Positions 11,060-23,300 of a stretch of DNA of 64,000 nucleotides are shown here, in pieces. Under the pieces are notes generated by a model. It was given only the letters and a program-made list of their open reading frames with translations, was not told where the DNA came from and made no database searches. Within the stretch, counting starts at the first letter, position 1, and every line of letters starts with the position of its first letter. Source of the stretch: Mikania micrantha (Eukaryota; Streptophyta; Magnoliopsida; Asterales; Asteraceae); assembly GCA_009363875.1 (NCBI GenBank), contig CM018690.1, positions 6,250,788-6,314,787 of the forward strand, written 5' to 3'. The position numbers and the translations under genes were made by a program.

Positions 11060-12300
11060 AAGATGTATCATGACCTGAAGACAACCTATTGGTGGCCGAA
11101 CATGAAAGCTGAGATAGCAACTTACGTGAATAAGTGTCTAACGTGCTCAAAGGTCAAAGTTGAATACCAGAAGCCATCAGGGTTACTTCAACAACCGGAA
11201 TTACCGATGTGGAAATGGGAACAGATTTCCATGGACTTTATCACTAAACTGCCAAAGACGGCAAGTGGTTGCGATACCATCTGGGTTATCGTAGACCGAC
11301 TAACAAAGTCTGCACATTTTCTACCCATCAAGGAGACTGACAAGTTAGACAAACTCACTCGGATTTATCTGAAGGAAGTGGTCACTCGACATGGAGTACC
11401 AATCTCGATCATATCTGACCGCGACAGTCGGTTCACGTCGCATTTCTGGAAGTCTTTGCATAAGGCTTTGGGTACGAGATTGGACATGAGTACCGCTTAC
11501 CACCCACAGACGGACGGACAGAGTGAGCGAACCATACAGACACTAGAGGACATGCTCCGGGCATGTGTTATCGACTTTGGAAGTAGCTGGGAGACTCATC
11601 TACCGTTAGTTGAGTTTTCGTACAACAACAGCTACCACACGAGCATACAAGCTGCACCATTCGAGGCACTTTACGGGCGTAAGTGTCGATCACCCATCTA
11701 CTGAGCGGAAGTTGGGGACAGCCAACTGCCCGGCCTAGAGCTTGTGCACGAAACGACGGAGAAAATCGTGCAGATATGTAAACGGATGGCAGCAGCTCGG
11801 GACAGACAGAAAAGTTACGCAGACAAGAGACGAAAACCGTTGGAATTCCAAGTGGGAGACAGAGTGTTACTCAAGGTCTCGCCCTGGAAGGGAGTCGTAC
11901 GGTTTGGCAAACGAGGCAAACTGAACCCTCGTTACATTGGACCTTTCGAGATTACTAAACGAATAGGCCCTGTGGCCTACGAGCTAAACTTGCCAGACGA
12001 GCTGAGTAGCGTGCACAACGTGTTTCACATCTCGAATCTCAAAAAGTGCCTGTCTGATGAGACACTATTCCTCTCGAGAAAATTCAGATCGACGAACAAT
12101 TGAACTTCGTTGAGGAACTGGTGGAAATTATGGACCGGGAAACCAAGAAGCTCAAGCTTAGCAAGATACCGATTGTGAAAGTGCGATGGAATTCGCGACG
12201 AGGACCGGAATTCACGAACGTGAAGACCGGATGAAACAAAAGTACCCACACCTGTTCGCGGAACAGACAAACACTGACAACACGAGTTGAATTTCGGGAC
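11060..12300 (+). pseudogene. pol: pol of element A, part 2: integrase and chromodomain-like tail, broken
   Basis: After the frameshift the +2 frame continues with YWWPNMKAEI, the CLTCSK cysteine pair, and the integrase core D..D35E (MDFITKLP, IISDRDSRFTS, DGQSERTIQTLED). A TGA at 11702-11704 replaces the tryptophan found at the same place in element D (SPICWSEVGD). The frame goes on with KRRKPLEFQVGDRVLLKV and breaks again near 12070 and near 12225, inside the tail KIPIVKVRWNSRRGPEF that matches the Tekay-type chromodomain-like end of element D. At least one stop and two further frameshifts make this non-functional. Confidence 0.8.
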
Positions 12301-12325
12301 GAAATTCTTTCTAACAAGGGGAGGA
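12280..12325 (+). other. Inverted repeat and polypurine tract of element A
   Basis: AATTTCGGGACGAAATT (about 12291-12307) is an imperfect palindrome. It is followed by CTTTCTAACAAGGGGAGGA, the purine-rich primer for plus-strand DNA, directly before the 3' LTR at 12326. Element D has the same palindrome and a similar tract at the equivalent place (37850-37890, minus strand). Confidence 0.7.
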
Positions 12326-14981
12326 TGTGACACCCCGTAATTTCCAAGTCAGCTTTTTATTTATTTAAATGTTTATTTAAATGCTTTATGTACACGTGGC
12401 ACTAGAATTAGTTTAATTTAGTGTGACACGTGGCACGACAGTACGAACACTGACACACAACTGGATAATTCGTGGAATTATCGGCAAACAGCACATACGT
12501 GTCAAAACACACGAACGTTGGTGAACGTCTAGCACATTGTGTAGCACAACACTCAAAACCTCACGAAACACTCACACATTGAACTAGGAGGTTCAAACGA
12601 CGCCAAACGATAGTTCGGAAGCGTGAAAACGGTGACGAACGGATCAAACTCATTGAATTGGGCTTATTGGGCTCTTCCGGGACCCGCCGCGGTACGCGGT
12701 GGCCCAACAAGAAGCCCATTCGCGGGGGTTTGACTTCCGGAATCCGCCGCGGTACGCGGAGAAGAAATGGAGGCCCCATCGTGGTACGCGAAGCCGCCTA
12801 GTCGACAAAATCTTTATTTAACCAAGAACATCATGCCTAGGCTACCTTTTCTCATCATTTCATCGACTCCACACGCTACCCCTCGGCAGAACTCGTCTTC
12901 TACCTCCATTTTCAGCCATTTTCAACCATTGTTAACCTCATTGAAGCTCCACATTTGAAGATTGAAGCTCATTTCTCACTTGTAAGCTCGAATGATCATC
13001 ACCACCACCTTGTTTGTCGAAGAAGCTGCTGTCCAGAAGTACTTGGGAGCCTTCTAGCTCGATTCCAACATCATCTCAGTCGTTAGGGAGCACTCAAAGG
13101 TAGTTTCTAGCCATGAAACTCACTTTCACACCTCTTACACACACATGCTAGGCATTATACTCACATGCATGCACCTATAGTGCACATGCACGAGATTTAC
13201 TTCCGGATTTGATGCTTTAAATGTATTTCTTGATGATCTATGATGATATCTTAGTGATTTATGATGATCTATAATATTGGGTGTTGATAGAAATCATGAT
13301 TTGTATAAAAAGTGTTGAATGATCGCCATGCATGTATGATCCATGAGTGTTGGGATGATTTTGGATGTTCATAGATGTTTATTGATGATATTAGGAGATG
13401 ATTTCATGGTTAGATTGGATTGAATGGATTAAAAAGAGGATTTTTGACAAACTTTCTATTATTAGAAACTTTTTATTTGTAAAATGGTGCTATGGATGAA
13501 ATGGTGCACATGCATGTATATGAAATGGTTACTTGAATGATATTATGGTGAATAGGATATTTGAAAAGTGATTTTGATAATGCTTATGGTCATTTTTAGC
13601 AATGTTACTATTTATAGTAACTTTTATGAGCCAAGAATTGCTAAGTGATGATTTAGACCATGTTGGTATGTTTAAATAATGTTAAATGATCTATTGTGAT
13701 GATTGGTGACATGAAAATTGGTTTAGAAGTGTTAGATTGATCATTTCTATGCAAAAACCACAAAGTGACTATTTATAGTAACTTTATTTTCACAAAAACC
13801 AGTTTGTAAACATGTTGAATGAATCGAGCATGCTAAGTGGTTTATTAGGTTTTAGTATGATAATTAGATGCTAAGTTAGATGGTTTCCGATATCACGTAT
13901 GCTAAAAATGGAAACTTTCCATTTTAGGAAACTTTTATGTGCTAACATGTTATAAACGACCTATGTGACTTCGTATGATGATGTGTTATGTGTTAACATG
14001 ATCACGTAGGACTAACGAGCATGCTAGAACTCTAAAACCGTTATGCTTTGTGAACTTTCCATTGAACAATTGACAAGGTTTGCAGCGGAGTGGAAGGTAT
14101 CGAGTGTTGTGAGGGCTTTGAATCGAATCGGACTAAAAGGAATAGGTTTCCTATCCCCTAGGTGGCAGAGCAGCCTCTTCCCCATATGGAGTTCGGAACC
14201 CAAAGGCAATCGTTGAGTGAACTGTATCTTCTTTGTGTTAGTTAACAATAATAAGTTGTCTATAAACGCGACTTGCGCGTTTTGCACACGACGAGCACTT
14301 ACACATTTGCTACACGATTCACAACAGTCACACGGTTCACCAACGGGTCGTTGGCTTGACACGGTCAACTTTGGTCAACTCTAGTCAAACACGGTCAATG
14401 TGGACCAACACGGTCAAACACGGTCAATGTGGACCGACACGGACAAACATGAACAACCAAGGGTTGTTGGGCACAAACACGAGCACTAACACGAACACTA
14501 GCACGGTCACTTACACAAACTCACAAAACGGTATACGATATAGGTTGCCGGTGACCGACGCGCAGTTACGCAGGAGCTTACGCTTACATTCGATTTACTT
14601 CACTAAGGTGAGTTTACGGCCCCTCTTTACTCTTTTCAAACGCTTTTAAATAGGGGGAGAATACTAGTTACATCGAGTCAAACATTTATTACTGTACAAA
14701 CATTTTTGGTGTATGCTGGTTTATTGGACAAACATTAAGTGTTGAACTCGTAACAAATCCTCACAAAGTCTTACCGTTAATGTACGAACAACGTGGTAGA
14801 TTTGGATGGATCCATTAGGGTATGACCAACCCCACGGGGCACAATATTGACTGGGTGTCATAACCCGTGCGAACTCTGACCTAATTTACTGTGTGTACGA
14901 GACACAGTGGAGGCAAGTACAAACAGGTCTAGTTCGGTAGTGACGCACTGACACTTGGAGCCTAGGGCTCGGTACTAACAT
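12326..14981 (+). repeat. 3' LTR of element A, truncated and carrying a replaced block
   Basis: Starts TGTGACACCCC and follows the 5' LTR nearly base for base, apart from a 19-base deletion near 12720 and a block of about 190 bases (14060-14250) that replaces about 23 bases of the LTR. It stops at about 14981 in GGTACTAACATT, where the 5' copy still has about 430 bases to go; the next bases belong to element B. Confidence 0.85.
14060..14250. other. Foreign 190-bp block inside A's 3' LTR
   Basis: The 5' LTR has ATAAATGGAAACTTACTATC here; the 3' LTR instead has a 190-base segment with higher GC content and no similarity to the rest of the element. It lacks clear terminal inverted repeats or a target duplication. 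On the minus strand it reads open through it (HMGKRLLCHLGDR-like), but I recognise no family. The texture recalls plant organelle DNA; filler inserted at a break is an alternative. Confidence 0.45.
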
Positions 14982-15229
14982 TGCCAATAATGGTTGCTCC
15001 CACGTACCCAGCTACGGAATTCAGCACTTGGAGGCACTCTCTCCTCACGTACCCAGCTACGGATAAGATCAGGGAACCATTGCCAATAATGGCTGCTCCC
15101 TCTGGGTCTAATGTGAATATCCTCACCATAGTGGATAGTATCATCCACTGACTCCAGTTTCCTCTTCTTAGCTGCTTCAATTTCCACATATGACTCCTCA
15201 TCAAGAATACGCTTAGACGATGATGCCAT
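14982..15229 (-). pseudogene. Upstream ORF of element B, N-terminal part
   Basis: Starts at ATG 15229 (MASSSKRILDEESYVEIEA). It has a nuclear-localisation-like AAKKRKL and then HYWQWFPDLIRSWVREERVPP, which aligns with RYWGWLPTMIQEWIIGERVPP in the upstream ORF of element A. Beyond that the coding sequence repeats itself (FRSWVRGSNHYWQC), because the DNA carries two copies of CACGTACCCAGCTACGG and of TTGCCAATAATGG; this duplication sits at the break. No function known. Confidence 0.55.
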
Positions 15230-15347
15230 ATCTGCTACATAACACTTATGTAAATACTATGCTAAAAGCAGTTGTGTAAACAAGTGTCTAATGTCTAACA
15301 GTTATAGTCTAAGTCTACTAATGCAAACCTAGTTCGCTATAACCAAT

Positions 15348-15360
15348 GTCTTTGATACCA
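15348..15360 (-). other. Primer-binding site of element B
   Basis: Reads TGGTATCAAAGAC on the minus strand directly after the LTR end (GGGGGTGTGACAGAT); it departs from the usual TGGTATCAGAGC at position 9 and after. Confidence 0.65.
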
Positions 15361-15363
15361 ATC

Positions 15364-17954
15364 TGTCACACCCCCAATTTTCAACTAACGGAATCATACC
15401 GTTTGGGATGTGACAAACCAGGATCTCAGATCATTAGACATAACGAAGACCTCTATATGATTTTCAAACATACTTTGGTCCAAAACTGTAATATCAAAGT
15501 TCTAACGTTGCGGAGGCGTTTTTAAAACAATAACAAACTTAACGGTTTGAAAACTGTAAATTACAAAGCAAAGTCTCAATTGTTTAAATTCAAAACAATA
15601 GGAATGTAAAATATGCATGCGACTCGATCTCCTTGTCCATGCTTGTTTGCTCATATACCTTAGCGTCCTGAGAAAACATGTAAATCAAGTCAACACAAAG
15701 GTTCGTGCATACACAGGTTTGTTTGATCACAAATGTTTGAAACAACTGTTTGAAATGTGATGTTTACAGATAACATAATCACACATGCATAGTCATGATA
15801 GCTAGTCATTTGTACTATTTACATAAGCGATCGACACCGAAGCTGACTGTTTGAATGTTTGATAGCCTTTTCCCTATTGTCTAGCATAAACAATAGTAAT
15901 GTTTGTTTGGCCAGTTAAACACTTGCGTAGATCCCATCTACCAAGTGAGGTTTGTCAAACCCAATAGATCTATCTTCAACTACCACGCTTTGCACTACGG
16001 CAAACTAAACGGTTCGATAATGTTAGGCTTTATAATGCTATGTTCGCACTTAATGTAAACAGCTAACTCATGCAAGTGATATGTATCTAAAAGTGTTTGT
16101 TTGTGCATGTTTTCTCCCCCAAAACAGTAAAAGTAGAAAAGGGGCCGTGTATGCACCTTTAATTGTGAATAGAATGATCAAACACACGTGCAGTCGCGTA
16201 GATAATTCTCTACGAAGAATCTGTGTTTAAACAATAACTTAGTGTTATTCGGGATATCGTTTTGTTCTTGAAATCACATACGTGTCAACACACGTATGTT
16301 AGAGTGTTAGAAATGTGCATACGTATGTACGCGTAACTTTGAAATCGTTTAATAAAATCATATAATCGTTTATGATTTTATTTAAATAAGCGTAATTATA
16401 CGCGATTTCATTTTCAGGTTAAAATATGAATTTTATTATTCTAATATGTTCAGAATTTAATACTGGTCCTAACGCAATTCGAATGGATTAAATCGGAGTT
16501 CGTACGCGAAAGTTATTGCAAAAATACCAAAAATGGCATTTTTCACAAAACCGGCCCAAGCATGGCTCGAACCCGCGACCACCCACTCAACACCCACACA
16601 CACTACCAGTCTCGCCCGCTAGGGTTTCGCGATAACACTTGATTTTTAATTGTTTTAACTAGCATTACCCCGGTTCCCCTTTGTTTAACCAACCGAACCC
16701 AATGGGTTCCAATTGAACCACGATTCGACCCCAATCAAACCTGGAACCATAGAGGTTTTGTTCCTGGGACCCAATTGACCATGTGTATGGTTTTATTTCG
16801 AGCAATTATTCATTGTAAACCCATTAACCGGTTATACACAGGTTCGAACTCGAACCCTTTTAACTTCATTGCGAAATTGTTCAATTCGTTAATTTGAGTC
16901 CACGAATTCATAGGGTTTTCACTCATTGGAACATTTCTAAACTATCTATACTCTTTAATTACGTTTCAGAACTCGTTTTCTTCAAAAACCTCAATTAGTT
17001 TTAACCGAAAGCTCACAACAATCGAACTCATAAAATTCGTAGTCGTTTGACACAATTAAGATAGGTTTTTCATTAAACAGGTTACCACGAATCTATCTGT
17101 ACCATTTAATTTGAATAAAAATCACGTTTAAATCAAAATCCCCAAAACAGTTTTCCATTAAGAACCCTCGAATCGAATTCATACAATTAGATATTGTATG
17201 ATGAAATTATCATAGAGGTTTCGTTCTATGCGTTATTCCGAAGCTACCCATATCATTTAATTTGATTTTTGAATTCATTTGAATAGAGAACCCCAAATCC
17301 ATTATAATGATGAACCCTAGTTGTCGAATCCATACGATTCGATATTAGAAGCCACAATTAGCATAAGAGTATGCTTAGTCGGCTCTTTTAGGGTGTGTGA
17401 GAATCGATTGTTACCTGGTTTAATATCGAATTGATGTTGTTCGACTATGGGATTGAGTTTCGGCCAACCTTCAATCCAATTCCCAAACCCGAGCTTCTGA
17501 GATCGAATTCTTGTGTGTGAAAGATCCTAATGATGCCGATTTAGGTTTCTGGAACTTCAATTTGATGAATTGTTGTCGATTTATACCGATTTACTATGGG
17601 GGGTATACGGTCTCGCTTTAACTCGAAATTTACACGCCTTAATTCGTACATTATGATGTTAATTGTGATGATAACTGACCATTATCATTAATAGGAGTTA
17701 TTAGGATGATTAATTCGATTAATCATGGCCAATTACCATGAATTTTAAATCCAGTTGACTCTTGTATCCGAATTTTGACTTATGGAAGTCAAAATTGGTT
17801 GTTTTACCTCTTTACAAGTCAAATTCTTGTAAATTAGATGTTTCTAAACTCAATTGGATTAATTAAACACCTTCTAGTTAAGTTTTGTTTGATTCTGGAT
17901 CGTTTCTGTCAATTTCTGATTAACGGGGTTAATCCGAAATGCCGGATTGTCACA
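15364..17954 (-). repeat. 5' LTR of element B
   Basis: On the minus strand it starts TGTGACAATCCGGC at 17954 and ends GGGGGTGTGACA at 15364, 2591 bp. It has the same terminal bases as the LTRs of A but a different interior. No coding capacity is seen. Confidence 0.75.
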
Positions 17955-18530
17955 ATGTAGTTATTCGGTTAACGCAATAAATATAGGTTAACAAAGTAAC
18001 CACACACACACTATATATATATATATAGGATATGATTCAAATAAGAACCCATCATAATTGTGTTAACCCAATAACTCAAATCAAATGGTTTTAAATTTTC
18101 TGATTTAATAACATGTTGACATGTGTCACCTAACCATTTTAAATTGAAAAGGGTATTTAAGTCATTTCACTTAGTATAAAAAAGTCAGATTTAATAAGAG
18201 AATGACAAGTGTCACACTCTTACAAATCCATCTATTTTCCTTTTTTTAAATCAAAGTTTCCCCCTTGATTTTTATACACTTTTAACTTTTTTATACTATG
18301 TTATTTTTTTAAAAAAATTACACCATTAAACTCGTTATATTTTTCTCGTTAATTCCATTATAGTCATGCCAAATTTTTTTTTTGAATTTTTTCGAGCGTT
18401 CGTAATTACACCAACATAACGAACAATAAATACAATAATTTTCTCTCGTTTTTTCAAAATATTTCCATCTTTAAAATGTTTTACAAATTATTTTGAGCGT
18501 TCGTAATTTTCTCTCATTTTTTCGAGCGTT

Positions 18531-18720
18531 TGTAATTACACCAGTGTAATTATGAACACTTTGAAAAAATTTAGCTCGTTACATCAGTGTAATTATGAAC
18601 ACTTTGAAAAAATTCAGCTCGTTACATAAGTGCAAAACGCCGTTACATCAGTGTAATTACGGACAATTTGAAAAAATCAGCATGTTACGTCAATGAAAAT
18701 TACGAACATTTTAAAAAAAT
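18531..18720. repeat. Tandem repeat with internal palindromes
   Basis: Three to four degenerate copies of a 45-57 base unit built around GTTACATCAGTGTAATTATGAACACTTTGAAAAAATT; the segment GTAATTACACCAGTGTAATTA is itself palindromic. Confidence 0.6.
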
Positions 18721-18978
18721 TGACAAAAGTATATTTGAATTAAAGATAAAAAAGTGACAAATTTAATGGTGAAATTTTTATTAAAAAAAATAATGTATAT
18801 AAAAGTTATGATTGTTTAAAAAATTAGGGGGTAAACTTTTTTTAAAAAATGAATCAAATACACTCAACAAATATCAAAAATACCCTTAAACAAATTTCAT
18901 CAACTTGTATTAATGTAATTAATGTAGTTTTTTTCTTATTTTTTAATTAATGTAATTAATGTATGGTCCACTTATATT

Positions 18979-19018
<40 letters not shown>
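18979..19018. repeat. (TA)n(CA)n microsatellite
   Basis: About 26 bases of alternating TA followed by 14 of CA. Confidence 0.9.
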
Positions 19019-20300
19019 TAAAGAGAGAGACACACCCAGTTTTTTAATAAGAATATGCTAAATGAAAATTTTATAGGATATATTATAAAAATTCTTACCG
19101 ATATATTATACCAATACTTTAGTTGGTAAGTTGGTTTTAAGGGGTTAAAAACAAAATACAGTGAAAGTTGTTTCATGTTCCCACGTCGACTAAACAACGA
19201 AAAGTTCATTGCGTTCTTTGCGTAAGAGAGATGTTTGGGGAATCAAAATAAAAGTTTGTTTTTAATTAAAAAACCAAGAAATGGACATGACCATAAACGC
19301 CCGCCTTTGAATTTTTCAATCGGAGTTGGCCACGTTGGTATCCACCGACTTCGACTTTATTAAATGAGTATATAGGAATACATTTTGTTTGAACAAAATT
19401 TTTTGATTAATGTTAAAAAACCATTTTTAAAAACATAAACCTTAATTTTTTAAAATCACTTATAACTTATTAATATAAAAAATAATGCTAAATTAGTAAC
19501 GTCCTTCACTCAATCAACCACATACCACCATCTGAGTCATTGACCACTACCACCATCACCTGGCATTACCATTGCCACCCACCCATGACCACCATTGCCT
19601 CTTACTACGCACCGCCACCACTTACTATCGTCAGCCACCACAAGTCACAACCTTAAAATGTTTCTAAAACTTAAAATGTTATTTTTGGTTATTTTAAAAA
19701 ATAAGCTAAGTTAAATAGTTTTAAATAAACAACTTATTGACTTATTTGTTTTTTAATTATAAAATTTAAACCAAAAACTGTTTTAAAAACTTATTTTGAA
19801 ATATTATAAGCAAATAAACAGTTTAAAAAAATACATTTAAAATTAAATAAGAAATCCAACACCCTCTTAGATATAAGTCTTTCGGTGTTAGCAAGTTAAA
19901 TATTATTTTACGGATGTTGAAAGGACCTATAAAAAAATTATCAAATCTTTCAAGATTATTTCGTTACAATTTATTTAAAATTAATAATAATAATAATAAT
20001 ATAATATCCTTCTCTTTCAAAAAGAAAAAAAGAAAAGGAAACGAAGTAGAATTTATTTAAACCACATGGCATTGACTTTTGAAAACAGAAAAAAATGACA
20101 TTGTCTTGTAAGTCAAAACATTCATGCGCTTGATTAAAGTACCGTAATCCATCAAAACTCAAAACTACCATTTTGTTTTTTTAAAATAAATAATTAAACA
20201 ACAGCAGAAGAAAAAAAAAAAAAAAAGCTACTATATATAAATGAAAGAATTGGTGACTACTTATCTACATGTATTATTAAGTAGAATTGCAATAAACGAA

Positions 20301-23300
20301 TTATAGGTTCTTGTATCCGTCCTCATAGCTAAAAGGTAATGGCACCGACTTCACAGCTCTAAATTTCCCCACATTGTTCAAATGCTCATTTTCCAACCTG
20401 AATCATTTGATCAATACAAGCTTTAGATTGATTAATATGTGTATTTCACGATCCAAATTCGAATCATACCTGAAGAAATTCCATATGCCTCTTCGAATGA
20501 TCTCCAAACTCGCAACGATCGCAATTAGAGCGTTTCTATGGAGGAACGGAGCTTCATGAAAATCCAACACAGTTTGCATCCAGGCAAGCCTCAGTATCAC
20601 ATTCAATACCTGCAAATTACATAAACGTAAATCAAGGATGATTTTGTTTAATCGCTACTTCCGTTTAATTAGTAATTACCATTGCTATGAAGTAGATATA
20701 TTTGCTAGGCAAGATAAGCTTGTCTCTTAACCATGGATTCTCAGAGTTCTTACATAGCAGACCCCAATCCATAACTATATCCCAGTAGGTACTGAAAATT
20801 GTTGCAACTCCTGATGTAGATGCAGCTATGATTTTCATGGTTATTCCTCTTTTTTGAGAATAGATTGCCCTTGTAACAACAGCAGCAATGGTAGATAAGT
20901 ATTTAAGTCCATTCATAGCTTGTGTAGAATCACGCCCATCACACAAGCGTCGTACGCACTACAAAGTCATAAGATTACAGACAGTTAAGTAACAAACATG
21001 AATTTTATAAATGCAATGAATCATTTGGAGGGGTTATGTTATAGAATATGCACCTGTAGGACTCGAATCCAATATGGGACAACCGCGATAACTATAAAAA
21101 GAACATCATAAACCTCACTATTGTTGCAAGTTTCTGCATCCCTTGTCTTAAAATCTCCCCAACCGTAGTAGCATACATAGAACTGCAGGTTCCTCAGCAA
21201 TTGAACCTGAAATGACAAAGTATTAACAGTCATTAGTTTCTTGATCTGAGAAAGGTCATTGTATCCTGTAAGTTATTTGAAGCTTACCTGACTTGTAAAC
21301 TGGTCAGCTAAGAAGAAATCAGGGAGGGTGACTGAATAAAGAGGTGCACAAATGCAGTGCCATAAAGTGACTAAGAGGAAGTAACGGTTTGCACGATACA
21401 AGATATCAAATGGACAGATTGTTATCAAAAGAACAACCTGCAAAACATAGTTTACGATAAATTAGACACAAATGTACAAAAATGCATAAGGGAGCAGTAG
21501 TATGTGATGGATCCTACTTGATGAATAATGCTTAAAGAAATTATCCTGTGGACGCAGTATTCAGTGCCTATATTTGGAATTAAAGATGCTAATTTTCACC
21601 AATGTTTCATCTCAAATGAGTTAAAACTCTCATGAAAGACTTGCAATGCATTAAACAACATGAACCATTTCATTAAAGGCACATGTTTGTGTACCAACAC
21701 AACCAATCTGTAAGTTGTACGCTCCATCACCAACATTTATTCATCATGGGCATACCTCAAAAACAACTACCCCATGATCCCATACATACTATAAAATATA
21801 AATATACAAGGAAAAAAGAAATTTCTTACAATGACCAAGAACAGAGGGAGTAATTCAGTCCATGTTTTGTAACTTTGAGTTTCTGGTTCCAGTTCCATTT
21901 CAAGATTTGAAAGTACAGCTGCAAGTGCAAGTACTGAGAGACCAGAGCTGAGGAGTAGAACTTCTGTAAACCCCAGTTCTGTTCCCGGCTTGAATCCAAA
22001 TATAAACGAGTAATTAACACGATAACGTGTCCAAAAGTATACATTTCCAGCATACATCAGCATATGTAACACCAGAAATCCAAACAAGCTGTACAAAGGA
22101 AAGATGGTATTCATGTACTGAGTTCGACCTTCACTCCTAAGAAGATCTCTGACATGTATGCTTGCAATAATCGCCACAATAAGTGCTAATGAGAATCCAA
22201 AGAAGCAACCTAAAACAGAAATTTCATCAGAAAAAGTTTTACTGTTACTATATAAATCAATTTAGGTTCTTATGACCTTTAATTGTCTTGTAGGATGCCT
22301 GTAACTTACCCACAAAAAATGTTATGCGATGCTTCTCTCTTTTAGCTTTTGGCCTTAATGTGTTCATTCCTTGATTCCGATTTCCATTACAAAAATGCTT
22401 CACGAATGCTGCTTCGACTCTGTCTATGAGCTTAGCAACCTGAAGCCAGTTTTCAAATCCCACATCAGTTAAATCTAAAACATGGTCAAAGCTACAAACG
22501 AATCATAAACATCACAGTAACATACATCATTAGATTGGCCCAAGTAAGATTCTTCAACCATGTGTAAGTAAGCATCGGATGCATTTCTTGATGTGATCTG
22601 GACAAACAACTTAGGTTAGAAATGAACCCCTGTTGACATATAAGATAAAAACCGAACACAAGATTAGAAAATCCCCAACCTTATCATACTTCTTCATTAT
22701 CTTGGAGAAGGCCAGCTGATTCAGAAATCTGATTTCAAAAGAAGTATTCAAGTCAGATATATATTGGGTTCAAATCTTTGAGTCATGTATGATATAGTCA
22801 GTTAGCTTACGCGTAGTTCTTTAGAAACCGAAGTTTTTCATGGAACTCAATAAAAGCTTGCCTCAACTTTTCTTCTGCAACTCTAACTTCATTTTTGTTG
22901 AAATGTAGGTTTAGATTCAAACTTTTGAAAACATTTTTCACAGTGGACAGAGGTGTTTCGGTGGTGGTGTTTAATTTGACATGATTTAAAACTTCCAAAG
23001 AAGCCATCTTGTATCCTTTGGTATCTTCTGATCTCTTTTCTTGATGTTCTTCTTGAATCACATCCAATGGATATGAACCTAAATTTCTTAAAAAAAAATA
23101 GTGAATATTTCATTTACAATGCTGTAATGTTTTAAATTAAAAGGTCTCAGGAAGCAGCACGCTGCTAAGAGTGTGACTGTATGTTTTGTTCTGTTTAATG
23201 TTATTAACTACCTGTCTTTGTTTCGTTGATGAACGGTGAGGCCGAAACGGCAGCAGCAGGAGTGGCGGCAGGGGGACCGGTGACTTTGATTCTGAGAGCA

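Larger units (their letters stand above)
3682..14981 (+). mobile_element. Element A: Ty3/gypsy chromovirus (Tekay/Del type), decayed
   Basis: 5' LTR (3682-6637), primer-binding site, an extra upstream ORF, a gag with an apparent intron, pol with protease-RT-RNase H-integrase-chromodomain-like tail, polypurine tract (12316-12325) and a 3' LTR truncated at about 14981. The domain order RT-RNase H-integrase is that of Ty3/gypsy; the very long LTR (2956 bp) and the C-terminal KVRWNSRRGPEF-type tail point to the Tekay/Del chromoviruses. The coding part carries at least three nonsense codons and three frameshifts, so it cannot encode its own replication proteins. The two LTRs are very similar by eye outside one replaced block. 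Confidence 0.9.
14982..17954 (-). mobile_element. Element B: 5' end of a second chromovirus, minus strand
   Basis: Contains a complete 5' LTR (15364-17954), a primer-binding site (15348-15360) and the first ~380 bases of the internal part, then breaks off at the junction with A's 3' LTR. Its leader GAACTAGGTTTGCAT...TAGACTTAGACTATA is nearly the same as that of A (6668-6700), so both belong to one group although their LTRs differ. Confidence 0.75.
17955..20300. other. AT-rich intergenic region with microsatellites
   Basis: No gene seen. Contains a TA run (18011-18026) followed by GGATATGATTCAAATAAGAACCC, which resembles the start of a common plant Helitron-like family; a tandem repeat at 18531-18720; a (TA)n(CA)n microsatellite (18979-19018); a CCACCA-rich segment (19510-19640); an AATAATAAT tract near 19980; and a poly-A tract (20204-20226). 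A stretch ending AATCCAACACCCTCTTAG near 19855-19870 looks like the end of an unidentified miniature element. Confidence 0.5.
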
